From: Rhodamnia argentea
Taxonomy: Eukaryota > Streptophyta > Magnoliopsida > Myrtales > Myrtaceae
NCBI RefSeq assembly: GCF_020921035.1
Contig: NC_063154.1
Location: forward strand, 2,170,001 to 2,234,000
DNA: 64,000 nucleotides
Reading direction: 5' to 3'
Shown here: positions 13,075 through 25,648 of the stretch, in pieces
Numbering within the stretch: position 1 is the stretch's first letter
How the letters are laid out: each line of letters starts with the position of its first letter
Translations under genes and position numbers: made by a program
Notes under the pieces: generated by a model
The model's input: only the letters and a program-made list of their open reading frames with translations
What the model was told of the DNA's origin: nothing
Databases searched by the model: none

Positions 13075-13117
13075 TTCTTTTGATCTGAAACTTGAAAGAG
13101 AGAGAGAGAGAGAGAGG
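13043..13117 (+). repeat. Two GA microsatellites in the phosphatase leader
   Basis: An AG dinucleotide run occupies about 13043-13070 and a second one about 13096-13117. They end only about 17 bases before the ATG at 13134, so they most likely lie in the 5' untranslated leader. GA tracts are known binding targets of plant BPC/GAGA-type factors, but that role here is inference. Confidence 0.8.
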
Positions 13118-13133
13118 GAGAGAGGGGGGGAGA

Positions 13134-16100
13134 ATGACGAGGGATATGGCGGTTGCTCTTCTGTTGATGCTTTCTATGATCTTCGGCACTGGTTCTGAGG
13201 CTGAAGAAGCTTTTGATGTGCGGAAACACTTCTCCACTGTTACCAGGTAACTCCTTGTCCTTGATCTGAACCTCTGCTGTTTGATGGTATTCCGCAATGA
13301 ATACGAATTCCATGCTCTCCTCTTTCTTTTGGTCGGCAACAAATGCAGAACAATCGATTTGATTCCGCCTCGCATTTCCGCTTCAGTGGAACTGTTTAAG
13401 TCTGATTTCCATCAATGGAACTATGAGAAAGTCACTAGGGTGACTTCGGCTTTTCGTGCATCTTAGCTGAATCTCTCCCAAACCCCCATTCGTTTCAGTA
13501 GAAACGTGCTAATTTCGCTACGGAAAAAGCATGCATTTTTCTTTTTGTGTCCGAAATCAGATTACGGTCTTTTGGTTTGCCTATCTTGTTTTATTTTCTG
13601 ATGCAGGTATGGTGTCGTGAAAGATGTTCCAAACAATGCTTATGTGCCGTCAAGTGTACCCGATGGATGTACTCCTATTCACTTAAATCTTGTGGTAATC
13701 TCTGTTTTATATGTTCTTAATTGTGTTTGTCTATATGGTTGCCTTAGTGATTGGCAGTGAATTGCTAGACTGGCCATCTTAGCGTTCTTCGTCGAACTCT
13801 TAGTACTGACTGGTCTAGTTGATCCATCAAGGAGTATAATGTAGAGGCTTCTCCGTAAATTTAGTGGAGTTTGCTGGTTTATTCCTATCTTAACTGGGTC
13901 CTGCCTTATTGCCTGCGGTAGATTAATTAGGTGCACTGCCTGCTTGCTGGGATTTGTATCTTATGGTATCAGCTATCTTTTATATCCCCAACTTGACGTG
14001 TAAAAACTGTGAAGTCAATAAGGTTGCAAAAGTCAACCTTTGAATAGCACGGCGATGGTCCACCAGCCGCAAGGTTCAGGAATGGGAAGTTTTAGGAACA
14101 TGTTAAGATTTCTTTGTGATTCTCTAGCTTGCATGCATTATCAGCCGTAGTTGTGTTGGTACTTTCAACTGCTGCGGGTTGTAGTTATAATATCCTCATC
14201 ATTTGTGCTTCTAACACCTGTTCTTGTATACATAGGCTAGGCATGGAACTCGCTCTCCAACCAAGAAACGAATGAGAGAGTTGGAAAATTTGGCTTCTCA
14301 CATACAGGAACTCGTAAAAGATGCTGAAGAAAAGAATTTAGCGCAGAATGTTCCTACTTGGTTGCGGGGATGGACATCTCCTTGGAAAGGAAAAGTGAAA
14401 GGTGGAGATTTGATTAGCAAAGGAGAGGATGAGTTGTATGATCTTGGAATCAGGAGTCGTGAAAGATTTCCTGAATTGTTCAGTCAAGACTACCGCTCTG
14501 ATATATATACACTAAAAGCAACACAGGTAAGCAAATAAAGTTGAATAATTTAATTCGGTCTGGAGTTCTCTCTTAAGCTTCAGTATTTGTTGACAATTTT
14601 TTCCAATTCATCGTGAATTCTGAATAGCATTCAGCAAGATCATATTGTCTGGGAATGAATCTCTATTTCTGTCCACTGTGAAGTTGTCTTAATTATTCTC
14701 CTTTTCAATGAGGCAAGGTCCCTAGGGCAGCAGCAAGTGCTGTGGCTTTTGGAATGGGGCTATTTAGTGGAAAGGGAACTCTTGGCCCGGGGAAGCATCG
14801 AGCTTTTGCTGTCACCAGCGAAAGTCGTGCAAGTGATATATTGCTCAGGTTTCATGATTGTTGTGAAAATTACAAGGTATTTTCCATGCGCATCTATAGT
14901 ACCTTTTGAAATAAAGAGCTCGAATATATCTGTTTGCACAAAGCCTAATATTCAAGGCTCTTATATCAGCATTTCACAAAAAAAAAAAAAATTGTAACAG
15001 AATTTCAAAAGCCCTGTTTGCTGCATAACTCTTTGACTCATGGGACACAAACATTAACAAAATAAAGGCATTCTGATTTGTGGTGTAGGATTTTAGAAAA
15101 AAGCAGGAGCCTGCTGTTGATAAGCTTAAGGAACCCGTTTTAGATGAAATTACTGGGGCTATAGCAAGTCGCTATAAGTTGAATTTTACAAGGCAGGATA
15201 CATCTTCTCTCTGGTTTCTCTGCAAACAGGTGACAATAGCTGATTCTCCTTTTGATTGTTTTTCCCTTGACAGAAGTGCTTATCTTGTGCCAAATTCAAG
15301 GCTAGTTCCATCTGGAACTGACGGTAGGGCTATTTTTCTTTATTTCTCTCCTTACAGGAGGCATCATTGTTGGACATAACCAATCAAGCCTGTGCTCTTT
15401 TCAACCCCGATGAGGTAAATCACTTTCTACTGTTTTTTCCCCTGGGACCTATTATTTACCAATCTCTGTGCCATTTTGGTGAGTGATGATGGTATCTTGT
15501 GGGTGCCTACTTTGAGTTCTGGTAACAACTTTAGTTTGAACTGTTGGCTTTTGCTAATATTGAACATCTATTTCGGTAACATGCTTAATATTAGGTACCT
15601 AATGTCAAATAATTAATCATTGACATAGTGGATTTTGTGAATGTCTAAGGTTTACGAAACCATGACTTTAGCGGTGTCAATCGCAAATTGAATGCTTTAT
15701 TTTTCAAACTTTAAGTGTTTTTTGAAGTTTGAGGAGCTTTTCTTCTCTGACGATTTTTTGCTTTACTTCGCTTGGTATTTCATTTGGTAAGGTTGCTTTG
15801 CTGGAGTGGACCGATGACTTGGAGCTGTTTATCCTGAAAGGATATGGTAAAGCACTGAACTACAGGATGGGCGTACCATTGCTGAAGGATGTTGTTGAAT
15901 CCATGGAGGAAGCTATTCAGGCAAATGAAGGTGACACAGATGTTTCAAGTCTTATCTTGTTTGACCTTTCTGTCTCATTTTACTATGGGAGTGTGTAGTA
16001 GTACATAAGCTTGGGGCTTCTTTATGAATGTCTTGGTAGAGCTGAATGAGGGATGATTTTTCGTAGTGGTAGAAATGAAAATTGGAATGATTCTTTGATT

Positions 16101-17784
16101 TTTCGTCTTTCTATAAATTGTTGACAGTGTGTGCCATTGGATAATCAACAAATAGAACCAGTTCCTGGGCATGCTATGTAGTGTGCAGTTTGTTCAAAAA
16201 TCAAACTTCACAATTCAGTTTTCCTTTTATTTGTTTATTTTCAATTCATGAAATCTGAGTTTTCAATAATCAGGAGGATCCCGCTGGTCAGTTTCTCTCT
16301 ACATTTAGGTAATTGAGTCTCTTATTGGATATTGACTTCTACATTCTAGAGAACCTTTGGAACTCCTGGATCTGGGCAAGGGGCCCTTGCAGTATTAAAC
16401 TTTGTTTGAGACCAACTTCAGTGTCAAAAGAATGACGGATTTTTGTCCATGTATAGGATGTTGAAAGGAACTTATTTGAACAGATCAATCTCTTCATCGC
16501 ATGTGTCACTTTCAGGGAAGTTAATGTTTTCTTAGATAATCTAGATTCCATTAATGTAGACCCTAAGTAGACTGTCACCTATCTCCAATAGCGGCATCAG
16601 CACTGAACTTTAGTTTCTTCATCATGGCTGGATAGGTTATTAACTGCATGCAATTACGATTTCTCTCTTGTCACTGTAATATCTTCATCGTGGATTTGCC
16701 TTGTTATCTCTTTCCAGCTTTACTTGTTCCTAGTCCTAATTCAACTACTTGCATTTTTCTCTCTCTAGAAAAGCATCCTCCGGGAAGTAATGAGAAAGCT
16801 AGACTTCGGTTTGCACATGCTGAAACTGTGGTTCCTTTTTCCTGTCTCCTAGGCCTTTTCCTTGAAGGATCTGGTAAACTTCTTCGTATTTCATTATTTG
16901 GTTGTAGTATGAGCTGACATCTCTAGTTTTTTGGCCAAAAGTTTTCAGTACTTAAATTTCTTTGAAAACATGTGATGAGGCTGAAGTTGTTTGCCACTGT
17001 TCCAACATCTCCTTCTGGTTTGTGGTCACACTGTTCTTAATGGCTTTGTATCTTGATAATTTAGAGTTTGAGCAAATCCAGAGAGAGCAACCCTTGCCAT
17101 TTCCTCCAAAACCTCCTCATAACAGAAATTGGAGGGGGAGCATTGTGGCACCTTTTGGTGGGAATAATATGCTGGTACTTTATAGTTGTCCTGCTAATGT
17201 TTCAAGCAAGTACTACGTGCAAGTATTACACAATGAGCATCCCACTCCCATGCCGGTATGTTGTCGATCATACACATTGAACTCCTCGCTCAATTGTTTT
17301 TCTTTTATTATCTGTGTTCATGGTATAATTTTCTTGGACTCCTCATTTTAGGTTAAATGAGACAGTAATCCTGATTATGGTAGTCATTATTGCATTCACC
17401 ATAACTGTTATATTTCTCTTTTCAGCATATTGGAGTTCATTGCGCCTTATTTTGTCTTCAAATGTGTAACATTGCCTCGTATCTTTGCCTTCTACAGGGT
17501 TGCGGTGGTGCTGATTCTTGTCCGTTTGAAGTTTTTAAGGTATTATTCGTGGTTTGAAGGTTCTCCCTGAGATAGAATATTTGCTGCTCATATTTCATGG
17601 AAGTATTATTCTTTCTCAGGAAAAGATAGCAGCACCGCATTTGAAGCATGATTATGATGCATTATGTAATGTGAAGGCCAATCGGGTGGAGCAGAGTTCT
17701 ATGAATACTAAGTTGTCAGCGTTGTATCGGTGGCTTTTCCCTCCGGGAATCAACGAGATAGGTTCTCACGGAAATGAGTTGTAG
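13134..17784 (+). CDS. MINPP1: Multiple inositol polyphosphate phosphatase (phytase of the histidine acid phosphatase clan)
   Basis: The enzyme removes phosphates from inositol hexakisphosphate and lower inositol phosphates, in the secretory pathway or outside the cell. Eleven exons join in frame: 13134-13246, 13607-13694, 14236-14526, 14718-14876, 15089-15229, 15358-15414, 15792-15930, 16769-16873, 17065-17255, 17498-17539 and 17620-17784, giving 496 residues. The N-terminus is a signal peptide (MAVALLLMLSMIFGTGSEAE region). The catalytic loop RHGTRSP is at residues 69-75 and the proton-donor motif HAE at 346-348; HAE in place of HD is the mark of this branch. The C-terminus SHGNEL recalls the SDEL-type ER retrieval signal of animal MINPP1, in weakened form. 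It lies head to tail after ferritin and converges on the MCA gene. The identification is firm. Confidence 0.95.
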
Positions 17785-18358
17785 TTTCGCTTTTTCCGAC
17801 ATGGCGATGGTAGTTCTTTCTTTTTGGCTGCTGACACTGCCTTCAGTTTAATTTCCAGGTTAGCAGGCAATCTTCCGTCGCATTTAACCATAGGCCCCAG
17901 CTTCTTTGAACAAGCTGAAGACTACACGAGTCATGACTTGCTCATTTGTAAATTGGATACCGGTGCTTTCTCTCCATGTATGAAGATTCACATAATTTTG
18001 ACTGTTGTGGAACTCTCTCTTTTCTCTTTTCCGATTCGGTCATTCATCCGACAGTATGACTGTATCTACTAAGGAGGTCTTAAAGAACTTGACATGTCCA
18101 GGTTTGGACAATCTCATGAGCTTAGAGGTTTATATAAATTTCTGTTCTTTCTTCTTGTCTTTGATCTGCCGTTCCTGGGAAACCAATATCTATCGAGTTT
18201 CTATTAACTACGCATGCAAAGAAACCACTCTGTGTAGCACAGATTCGTATTCATACAAACGCTCTCTTTCTCTCTCTCTCTATGCACTAACCTATGTAGC
18301 AGTGTAATACAAAACGAAGTACTGATAGTCTGCTACTATCAGTCGCCAGTTGGCCGGT
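17785..18358. other. Convergent intergenic spacer
   Basis: This 574-bp stretch separates the 3' ends of the phosphatase (+) and MCA (-) genes, so it should hold both poly(A) regions. A CT tract lies near 18262-18282. Nothing else was recognised. Confidence 0.5.
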
Positions 18359-21300
18359 TCAAGGATTCATGAATTGGTAAGGTGGAGGAATCATTTTTCT
18401 CCCCTGGCACCCTGCAAAGATGGAATTTGCAGTAAATAAGCAGCAGGACTGGCCGAGGAGTAGGCTACATCTGGAGACGCACGTACCCTCGAAGCCTCTC
18501 AGTTCAAGCTCGCGCCTTTCTTGAACCATTGCGCAGCAGCAACACATCAGGTGCGTTAGGAAGTCATCACATAAGCTTCCCTACACAGCAAGCAACCCCG
18601 AGTCTGATGAGATTTTCCCTTCTTCCAACGAATTTTGAATTTGTCCGAGGAAGACATGATTTTCAGAAACCAATTAGAAAGAAAAAGCACCTGAATGTTG
18701 AAAAGCTCCCTCAGCCTCCTCCTGACGCAGCAAGTGTAGCAGCAGCAACCACAGATGAGAGAGAATGCCAATACATTGTTCACGGCGAGTTCAGGAGCTG
18801 CCCATCGGATCGAAGACGTATTAGCTCATGCACTCTCTCTCTCTCATATTGTCTTTTTCGGAATAAGGACTTACAAATTTCTCCTTTGGACACTACGCTT
18901 GCGATCTTTGCAAACATTCCACAGGGATATAGGCAGGTCTTGAAGCCTGTCACAAAAAAGGTGCCCTCTACAAGGTAAGCTAATAACGTTTCTTTATGAG
19001 GATTAACCAAAGATAATGATGATGTTAATCACAAGCTAAACCACTGTCCAGTCGGGGAGTCAATGGTAAACGTGATAGGAACGGCTTAAATCCTAATGGA
19101 GTCATTGAGCTCTGATTAAACAAAATCGTCCAGGGTTGGAAAGCAAAAAGAAGACAGAATTCAGGGGCTAATCGACTTGCTTCTTATGACTTCGCGATGG
19201 AGTCGGTTCATATCCAAGTTACGTTCTTCGTTACACAAGACACGCGCTTGATTGGCTTGATCTAATAGAACAATTTATTTACTGGTCCGTTTTATGAGCG
19301 CTTCGAAGCGTTTGTAAGCAAAGACTCACTCAAACAGGGCTCCATGCAGCAGCCAAAAAGATCAGCCTGCCAGTCATCTTGGCCTTGATCTTGAAACTTT
19401 GAGCCTAAGCTCTCCGTGATGGACTTTACGTTGTTTATATACCTGGCCACACCAAAGGAGTTCCACCAGCTACTATACAAACCGGTTCTGCTAAACCGGA
19501 TTGAAGCCAATCTAAGAGCATTCAGTTCAGACTTTTTACTTACCCAGACACGACGACTGCCGGTTCATTCACAAGCAGCTTCGTGACCTTCTTGCTCGGC
19601 AACGTGTTTGTCACGTTCTCGGTGACGCCGATGAGATGCTCGATCACCCGACACTGCTTCGGGTTGTTCCTCGATCGCAACCGCTGCAACTCGGCATGGA
19701 GCTTGTCTCGCTCCTCTTGGAGAGCTTCGTCGAATCGCAGGTCGGGGTACACTCGATACAGGAACTTCTCCAATGTGTCCGCATCTCTATTGGTCCGATC
19801 GGGGTTCAGAATCGCGCTCTGAGCCTCGATGTCTAACTCGTCCAGCGTGTAATCTCTGTGATCGTCTTCGATGGCTCTCAAGGCTTGCTTCAAATGCTGG
19901 AATGAGAAATCCCAAAGAAGGATCAGAGTGTTATAAGTGTCGGAAAATTAAAGTACTAAATCTATTGCTTTTGTGCCAATTTAAGCATAAACCTTTCAAT
20001 TTGATAAATTAATCCTAAATATTTGACGATTTGTCAATTTAGTACTTCTAGCCAAAATTGGCTAGAAATCCCTAATATAGACACTAGCAATACTTTAGGT
20101 AGGATGACTTATGCTGACATGGACATTACAATATTTTATGATTTTATTTTATTTTTTTCCCTTATTTTTTTCTACGAAGTCTGGCAAGGGTAGCTGCCGA
20201 CCCTTGCTAGGCTTAAAAGAAATAAAAGAAAAAAGAAAGAAAGAAAAATTATAAAATTATAAAAAATTCATAATTTATTTTAAAAAATTTATAAATATTA
20301 TCAACCTTATCGCCAGCCGCAAAACGTAGGACGGCTTGCATCCACATCAGTAATTTCAATTCAAAACTAGTCGAAAGGGCTATATTGACAAATCATCAAA
20401 ATGTTTAGGACTAAATTAGACAAATTAAAAAGTTTATGACTGAATTGACATAAATGCGTGTTTTTTATGTGGTAATTTCTCCTATAAGAAGATAAGAAAT
20501 TTGCTTAATCTCTTTGAGCGCTTTTTGATGCGATTAAGTAACAAATTGCGTTATTACTTGGTCATATTGTTAATGACAATTATTTCCTGCGATTTATCTT
20601 TCAAGAAATGAAAAGGCAACAAGGCCATCTGTGGACGCAACTTTATTTTAATCATAAGGCGAGGAAGAATTGTTGGCGGCAAAAGTATTCTTTAACTAAT
20701 AAACGTGCTAACTGCAATGATTTATTATCTTATTTAATTGCACTTCTTCAACTTTTCGTCTCAACAGTTCCGACAGCAATTTGACGGACGTGGCAAAACA
20801 AGAGAAGATATGCCCGTGGACTGATGACGTTTAAAATCCAACTTAAAACTCAACTTTTTTTTAATCAGAACTTAAAACTTAATTGATAAGCGAAGAAAGA
20901 GCGCATTGATTCTATGTACGCTTTGACAGATCAATAATCGTTCGTCTAATCAATTTCAGCCAACATTCTCTAAGGTCGGATCTCGGCTCGACTCGAATTT
21001 TATAGGGCTGGATATTTGTCTCGAGCTCGGCTTCCTGGGTAGTAACGTACTCTAGTCGACCATGTTTTCGGTAAACACGAGTTCAACTTAATCGACTTGA
21101 TAATAAGGTCGAGCTGATGACTTTGGAACTTGTTGATTTTCAAAAGATTACCGAAGTTGAAAATTTATAATAGGTATTAATGTATTCATCTTGATAAGTT
21201 TAAGATGATTCAAGTTAGAGCGATCTTCTTAGCAGAGTTTCAGTAGCTCAGGAGCAGCTCGACTAAAGAGAGGGTTCTCCCATTAATTACCTCCATGCGA

Positions 21301-21668
21301 AACTCATGCACCAGCGAAATCAACGTGGGGTTCTTCACGCGCCGATCGATCTCCGCCTGCATGCGGCGGAACTCGTACACCGCGTTCCAGCCTGTGGCGA
21401 CCATGTAGATGCAGCCCTTATCTCTGCAACTCTCCACCAGCTCAAGCGCTTCTCCCAAAACCTCCTCCAGCTCCCCCAGACCGTCTTGGATCTCCGGCAC
21501 TCTCGCCAGGTCCGTACCGCTCACCTTCTCCAGCAAAGCCCGTACCAGCTCCACGTGCTCGGCGAGCTGCTCGCAGTTCCTCCGGTGGGCGAGGGCGTCT
21601 CTGGCCGATGCCGTGATTGCGCTCGCGAGGACCAAGGCGTCCGGTGAGCCCGCGGAGGTCAACGCCAT
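18359..21668 (-). CDS. MCA1: MID1-complementing-activity (MCA1/MCA2-type) mechanosensitive Ca2+ channel protein
   Basis: MCA proteins are plasma-membrane proteins that support stretch-activated calcium entry in plants. Seven exons read on the minus strand: 21668-21291, 19896-19544, about 19472-19330, 18946-18875, 18797-18691, 18580-18487 and 18411-18359, giving about 399 residues (the Arabidopsis proteins have about 420). The N-terminal region keeps the Asp equivalent to MCA1 Asp21 (SPDALVLASAITAS) and the helix GWNAVYEFRRMQAEIDR. A coiled coil follows (EALQEERDKLHAELQRLRSR). The C-terminus is a PLAC8 Cys-rich domain with FGCCMEPCLSFKTCLYPCG, CGCCCYTCCVRRRLR and CCCCAMVQERRELELRG. The start of the fifth exon in this list (19472) is ambiguous among three AG sites. 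The N-terminus is about 11 residues shorter than in Arabidopsis unless an upstream in-frame ATG at 21887 is used. The first intron holds a transposon. The region linking coiled coil and PLAC8 is short. Confidence 0.9.
19942..20482. mobile_element. Family 1 inverted-repeat element inside the first MCA intron
   Basis: The left end begins GGAAAATTAAAGTACTAAAT and the right end is its approximate inverted copy, with the same subterminal motif (CCAATTTAAGCATAAACC type) that marks the fold-back at 5418-6290. A central Cys-free, non-coding part holds a short inverted repeat around GGCAAGGGTAGC (about 20183-20212). It has no transposase. It accounts for roughly 540 of the 1394 bases of the intron. 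Confidence 0.65.
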
Positions 21669-22713
21669 GAACGTAACGTGGCCTCGGTGGGGACGAAAGG
21701 GGAAGGGCTCCAGAGAGACGGAGACTGAACTGAAGCGAAGGGTGAGCGGGGAGTTTAAGGTGGCTTTTTCGATTTTTTTCCAGGCGATGGTTCTTGAAAT
21801 CGACAGCATCGGCTTCTTTACTTGGTCGTGGCTCTCTGCTTTGCTTTGCTTTGCTTTTGTTGTTGATACTGTAATTACAGTGGCCATTCCTTTTTCTTCT
21901 TCTTCTTCTTCTTTTTCTTTTTCTTTTTGGCTTTGCTTAGGAACTAAGGAGAGAAAGCGCTTGGGGTAGACGTCATGCCATCATGAATGATCGAGATGGA
22001 GAGGGAAGTGCGAGGGACATTGAATTCGGGTCGGCTCCGGTCGGCTCGCTTTTATTTTCTACAAGTGTAGCTCCAATTTTGGCTACAAATCAATAGAATG
22101 ATACAAATTTGCCCTACGTTAGTCTTTCGATTTAATATTCCGATTTCAATTTTAATGGAAATTGGTAATCCGATGTTTCGTAAACATCCGATTAAGCCCA
22201 CCCAATTCACCTCATTAAGTTTAATAGGCCAGAATAGAAAATTCGACCGTAATCACTTTTGCACGAAACACTCGAAACTTTCACAACTTGCAAATATTGA
22301 AACGTATATAATCTATACATGATCTATTAATATTTGGATGACTTTCTAAATTTCGACGGGAAAGCAAAAATTTGCTTTTTACTTATTCTTTCAAGTGCAA
22401 ATAAACATTAAATGTGCACTGTCGACAAGACCCGAATCAAGTCGGCCCTTATTCTTTCTAATTTCGGCCCAAATAAGCCCGAATGGTGCCGAGCGGGCTT
22501 GGACCATGCGATACGGGCCTGTGGCTCTCTACTTAATCGGACGCGGGTAAACCGAATAGCTCGGTCGGGTCAGTCCGCTTACCCACTATCCATCATTTTT
22601 CAGCTTTCGTCTTGCACTTCCCTTCTCGCCCTTTTCGCGCAAACGGATGCTCTCTCTTCTGAACTCAAAAACCCTAAAAGAGCCTTCAGTCCCTCGCCGA
22701 TTAAACCCCTCCA
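21669..22713. promoter_or_regulatory. Divergent promoter region between MCA (-) and eIF2 alpha (+)
   Basis: The two start codons lie 1,045 bp apart and point away from each other. On the eIF2 alpha side there is a telo-box AAACCCTAA at 22669-22677, 37 bases before the ATG, and a site II motif GGCCCA at 22466-22471. This pairing is known from plant genes for the translation machinery. On the MCA side a TTC/TTTTC-rich tract lies at about 21893-21934. The middle (22060-22400) is AT-rich with no other feature. Confidence 0.55.
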
Positions 22714-25648
22714 ATGGCGTCCCACGCCCCGAACCTCGAGTGCCGCATGTACGAGGCGAAGTACCCGGAGGTGGACATGGCGGTGATGATCCAGGTGAAG
22801 AACATCGCCGACATGGGGGCTTACGTTTCGCTGCTCGAGTACAACAACATCGAGGGGATGATCCTCTTCTCCGAGCTCTCCCGCCGCCGGATCCGCTCCG
22901 TCAGCAGCCTGATCAAGGTCGGCCGGATCGAGCCCGTCATGGTGCTCAGGGTCGACAAGGAGAAGGGCTACATCGATTTGAGCAAGAGGAGGGTGTCCGA
23001 GGAGGATATCCAGGCGTGCGAGGAGAGGTACAACAAGAGCAAGCTCGTCCACTCCATCATGCGGCACGTGGCGGAGACTCTGGGTATTGATCTGGAGGTG
23101 CGTGATTGGTTAACCTATTGGATTGTATGTGTTGATATATGTGGAACGCGTGATTCAATTGGGGCGTGTTGGTATCGGATTGGAGTTCTATGCTTAGTCG
23201 ATTATGTTTCGCCCAATTTCTGCGTTCGTTGTTATCGCTTGATGGTTGATTAGGAAATTTTTTTGTTCGGATGCTTACCTGCGAGTGACCTGAGTACGGC
23301 TGCTGGTTTTTAATTCTTTTTTCCTCGTAAATTGAGGTTAAGAATCTCTGGTCTTGGTGGCACAGATTGAGTTTCCGAAGTGAATTTGACAACCTGTGGT
23401 TGTTGTTTAGGTCATTCCAATGAAACATTTCTATGTGACCACTGTTTGGCAGAACGGCAGTGTTCCTGGTGGAGCAAATCCATGTCTTCAGGCTTGGTGG
23501 TTAGGCTCTGAGTTGTAAAAAGTTTTGAGGGTTGTGAGTTACTAATTGGAGAGAAGTTATTTGAATTCCTGCTGCTTTCAGTGGAGTTTGAGTCACTAAC
23601 TGGAGAAAATTTATTTGAATTCCTGCTGCTTTCAGTGGAATTGCTCACCAGAAAAGGAATACATGCTGGAAACTTTTGTTTGGGATGTTCTCTTTATTTA
23701 CTTGTTTGTTTCCGTGATTATTAACGGGAAACACAATGATCTTTCACAGGAACTGTACGTCAGTATTGGCTGGCCTCTGTATAGGAAATATGGACATGCA
23801 TTTGAGGTGAGTAGTTCAGCCATTTATGAGTTTGCTCGTCTTGAGGTCTGCGGTACAGGAGCTTGACATGGGTCCCGAGTTTACTAACTATATCTTTTTG
23901 CAGGCGTTTAAGATAATTGTGACAGATCCTGATTCTGTTCTTGATTCACTAACCCGTGAGATCAAAGAAGTTGTTCCTAATGGACAAGAGGTAGACTATG
24001 CAATGACATGCTGATTGTGAGCGGTTCTTCGAGCTTATCACTCAATTCAGTTTTAATCGGTTTGTAGGTGACAAAAGTGGTCCCTGCTGTGTCGGAGGAA
24101 GTGAAAGAATCTTTGGTAAAGAATATTAGGAGGAGGATGACTCCACAACCATTGAAGATACGAGCTGATATTGAAATGAAATGTTTCCAGCTTGATGGTG
24201 TTCTGCATATTAAGGTCTCTACTTAGTGTTTGATTATGTTCACTCTATCTAGAATACATCTGTTCAAGAGAGTAGTGATTTCATCTATAAGGTATTCACT
24301 TGTTACTGTTCTAGTTTGGCTGTTTTAACAATTGGTTCTGTAGGATGCTATGAGGAAAGCTGAAGCTGCTGGAAATGATGATTGTCCTGTGAAAATCAAA
24401 CTGGTTGCACCTCCACTTTATGTGCTCACTACTCAGACTCTGGACAAGGTCGGTGCTTCTCTTGACCTTCTCCTGTAAAGTCGTCATTTTCACTTTGGTT
24501 CTTTTGAGGGCTTCCAGAAGTGCTCTCTGTCCATACTTCTTTCTCCAGATTTTATTACTAGATTTAACCTCTTTGGAGGAACTATTGAGACTGCAAGCCT
24601 TTGGTAACTCTTGCAGTGGGAGTTGGGTTTTGGGTGTTTTTGTCTACAACTGTGAAATATGGATAATTCTGTGAGAAATTTCTTTTGTCCAAAATTTACT
24701 TCTTGTCATCAACATCTTTCCACCTTTCTGCGTATTATCACTTTTATAGCTAGCCCTTGTGTGGAAGTCTGTTAAGTCTAACCTAAGCTTTATGATGGTA
24801 GGTTTCTGTCCAAATTTTATCGGCCTTAAGGGATTTGGTTTTGCTAACTCGTGATTCATCTGATCATCTAAAGTTTCCTTTGATTTTTTTGTCTTGGCTT
24901 CTAATAGATCTTGTTCTCACGGCAAGTCCTTGTCCAAACAGTTGCCACATGAAATTCCTCCTCTGCCGATGTTTGATCTATTTTCGTAGGATATAAGTTT
25001 TTGGAATCAATGCTCTTAGATGCCAATGTAGTTGTTGGATCCTCATCACTGTCATGGATATACTGAGAAGCTGTCTTTAAAGAAACTGCTACTTAGACTA
25101 TTTGAACATGTTGATATCCCTTGAGAGAGGAAGAATTGTGTGTTGTTAAGTTCTTGGTGGCATGTCAGCTCATGAAACCTCGGCCGGTTTTGTGCTGCTT
25201 TTGGCAGGAGCAAGGATTGGCAATTCTTAATAAAGCTATGACAGCCTGCAGTGAAGCTATTGAGAAGCAAAAGGGGAAACTTGTTGTGAAGGAGGCCCCT
25301 AGAGCGGTGAGCAGTTTCTTCTATTTACTAGTTACTTATTCTTCTGCGCATCTCATGCATCCCGAACTTGATGTGATCCTGCCAATTTTCTTCTCTTGCA
25401 AAACTTAAACGATACATTCATCTGTTTTGGCATTTCTGCAACACTTGAAAATCACTTCTTTGAGACTGTAATAAGCACACATATCTGAATAGGTGAGTGA
25501 ACGTGATGACAAATTACTTGCTGAGCACATGGCTCAGTTGCGCCAGAAGAATGAGGAGGTTAGTGGAGATGAAGACAGTGAAGAAGAGGAAGATACAGGT
25601 ATGGGAGAAGTTGATCTGGAAAATGCAGGTTCGGGAATAACAGAGTAA
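22714..25648 (+). CDS. eIF2alpha: Translation initiation factor eIF2 subunit alpha
   Basis: eIF2 carries initiator Met-tRNA to the 40S ribosome as a GTP complex, and its alpha subunit is the target of GCN2 kinase under stress. Seven exons, every one a whole number of codons, join as 22714-23097, 23750-23806, 23904-23990, 24068-24214, 24344-24448, 25208-25306 and 25493-25648, giving 344 residues. The S1 RNA-binding fold covers roughly residues 15-90. The GCN2 site is the Ser at residue 56 in [10 protein letters not shown], matching the plant Ser56 and mammalian Ser51. The motif [16 protein letters not shown] follows. The C-terminus is acidic ([13 protein letters not shown]), as usual for plant eIF2 alpha. 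The first exon is clearly more GC-rich than the rest. The identification is firm. Confidence 0.97.

Noticed and set aside
12848-13375. 175-codon and 139-codon minus-strand frames
   Set aside because: They read through the GA microsatellites as Ser-Leu repeats and overlap exon 1 of the phosphatase.
18529-18978. 149-codon plus-strand frame
   Set aside because: It lies antisense to the PLAC8 exons of the MCA gene and has no family resemblance.
22600-23067. 155-codon minus-strand frame
   Set aside because: It is a shadow of the GC-rich first exon of eIF2 alpha.
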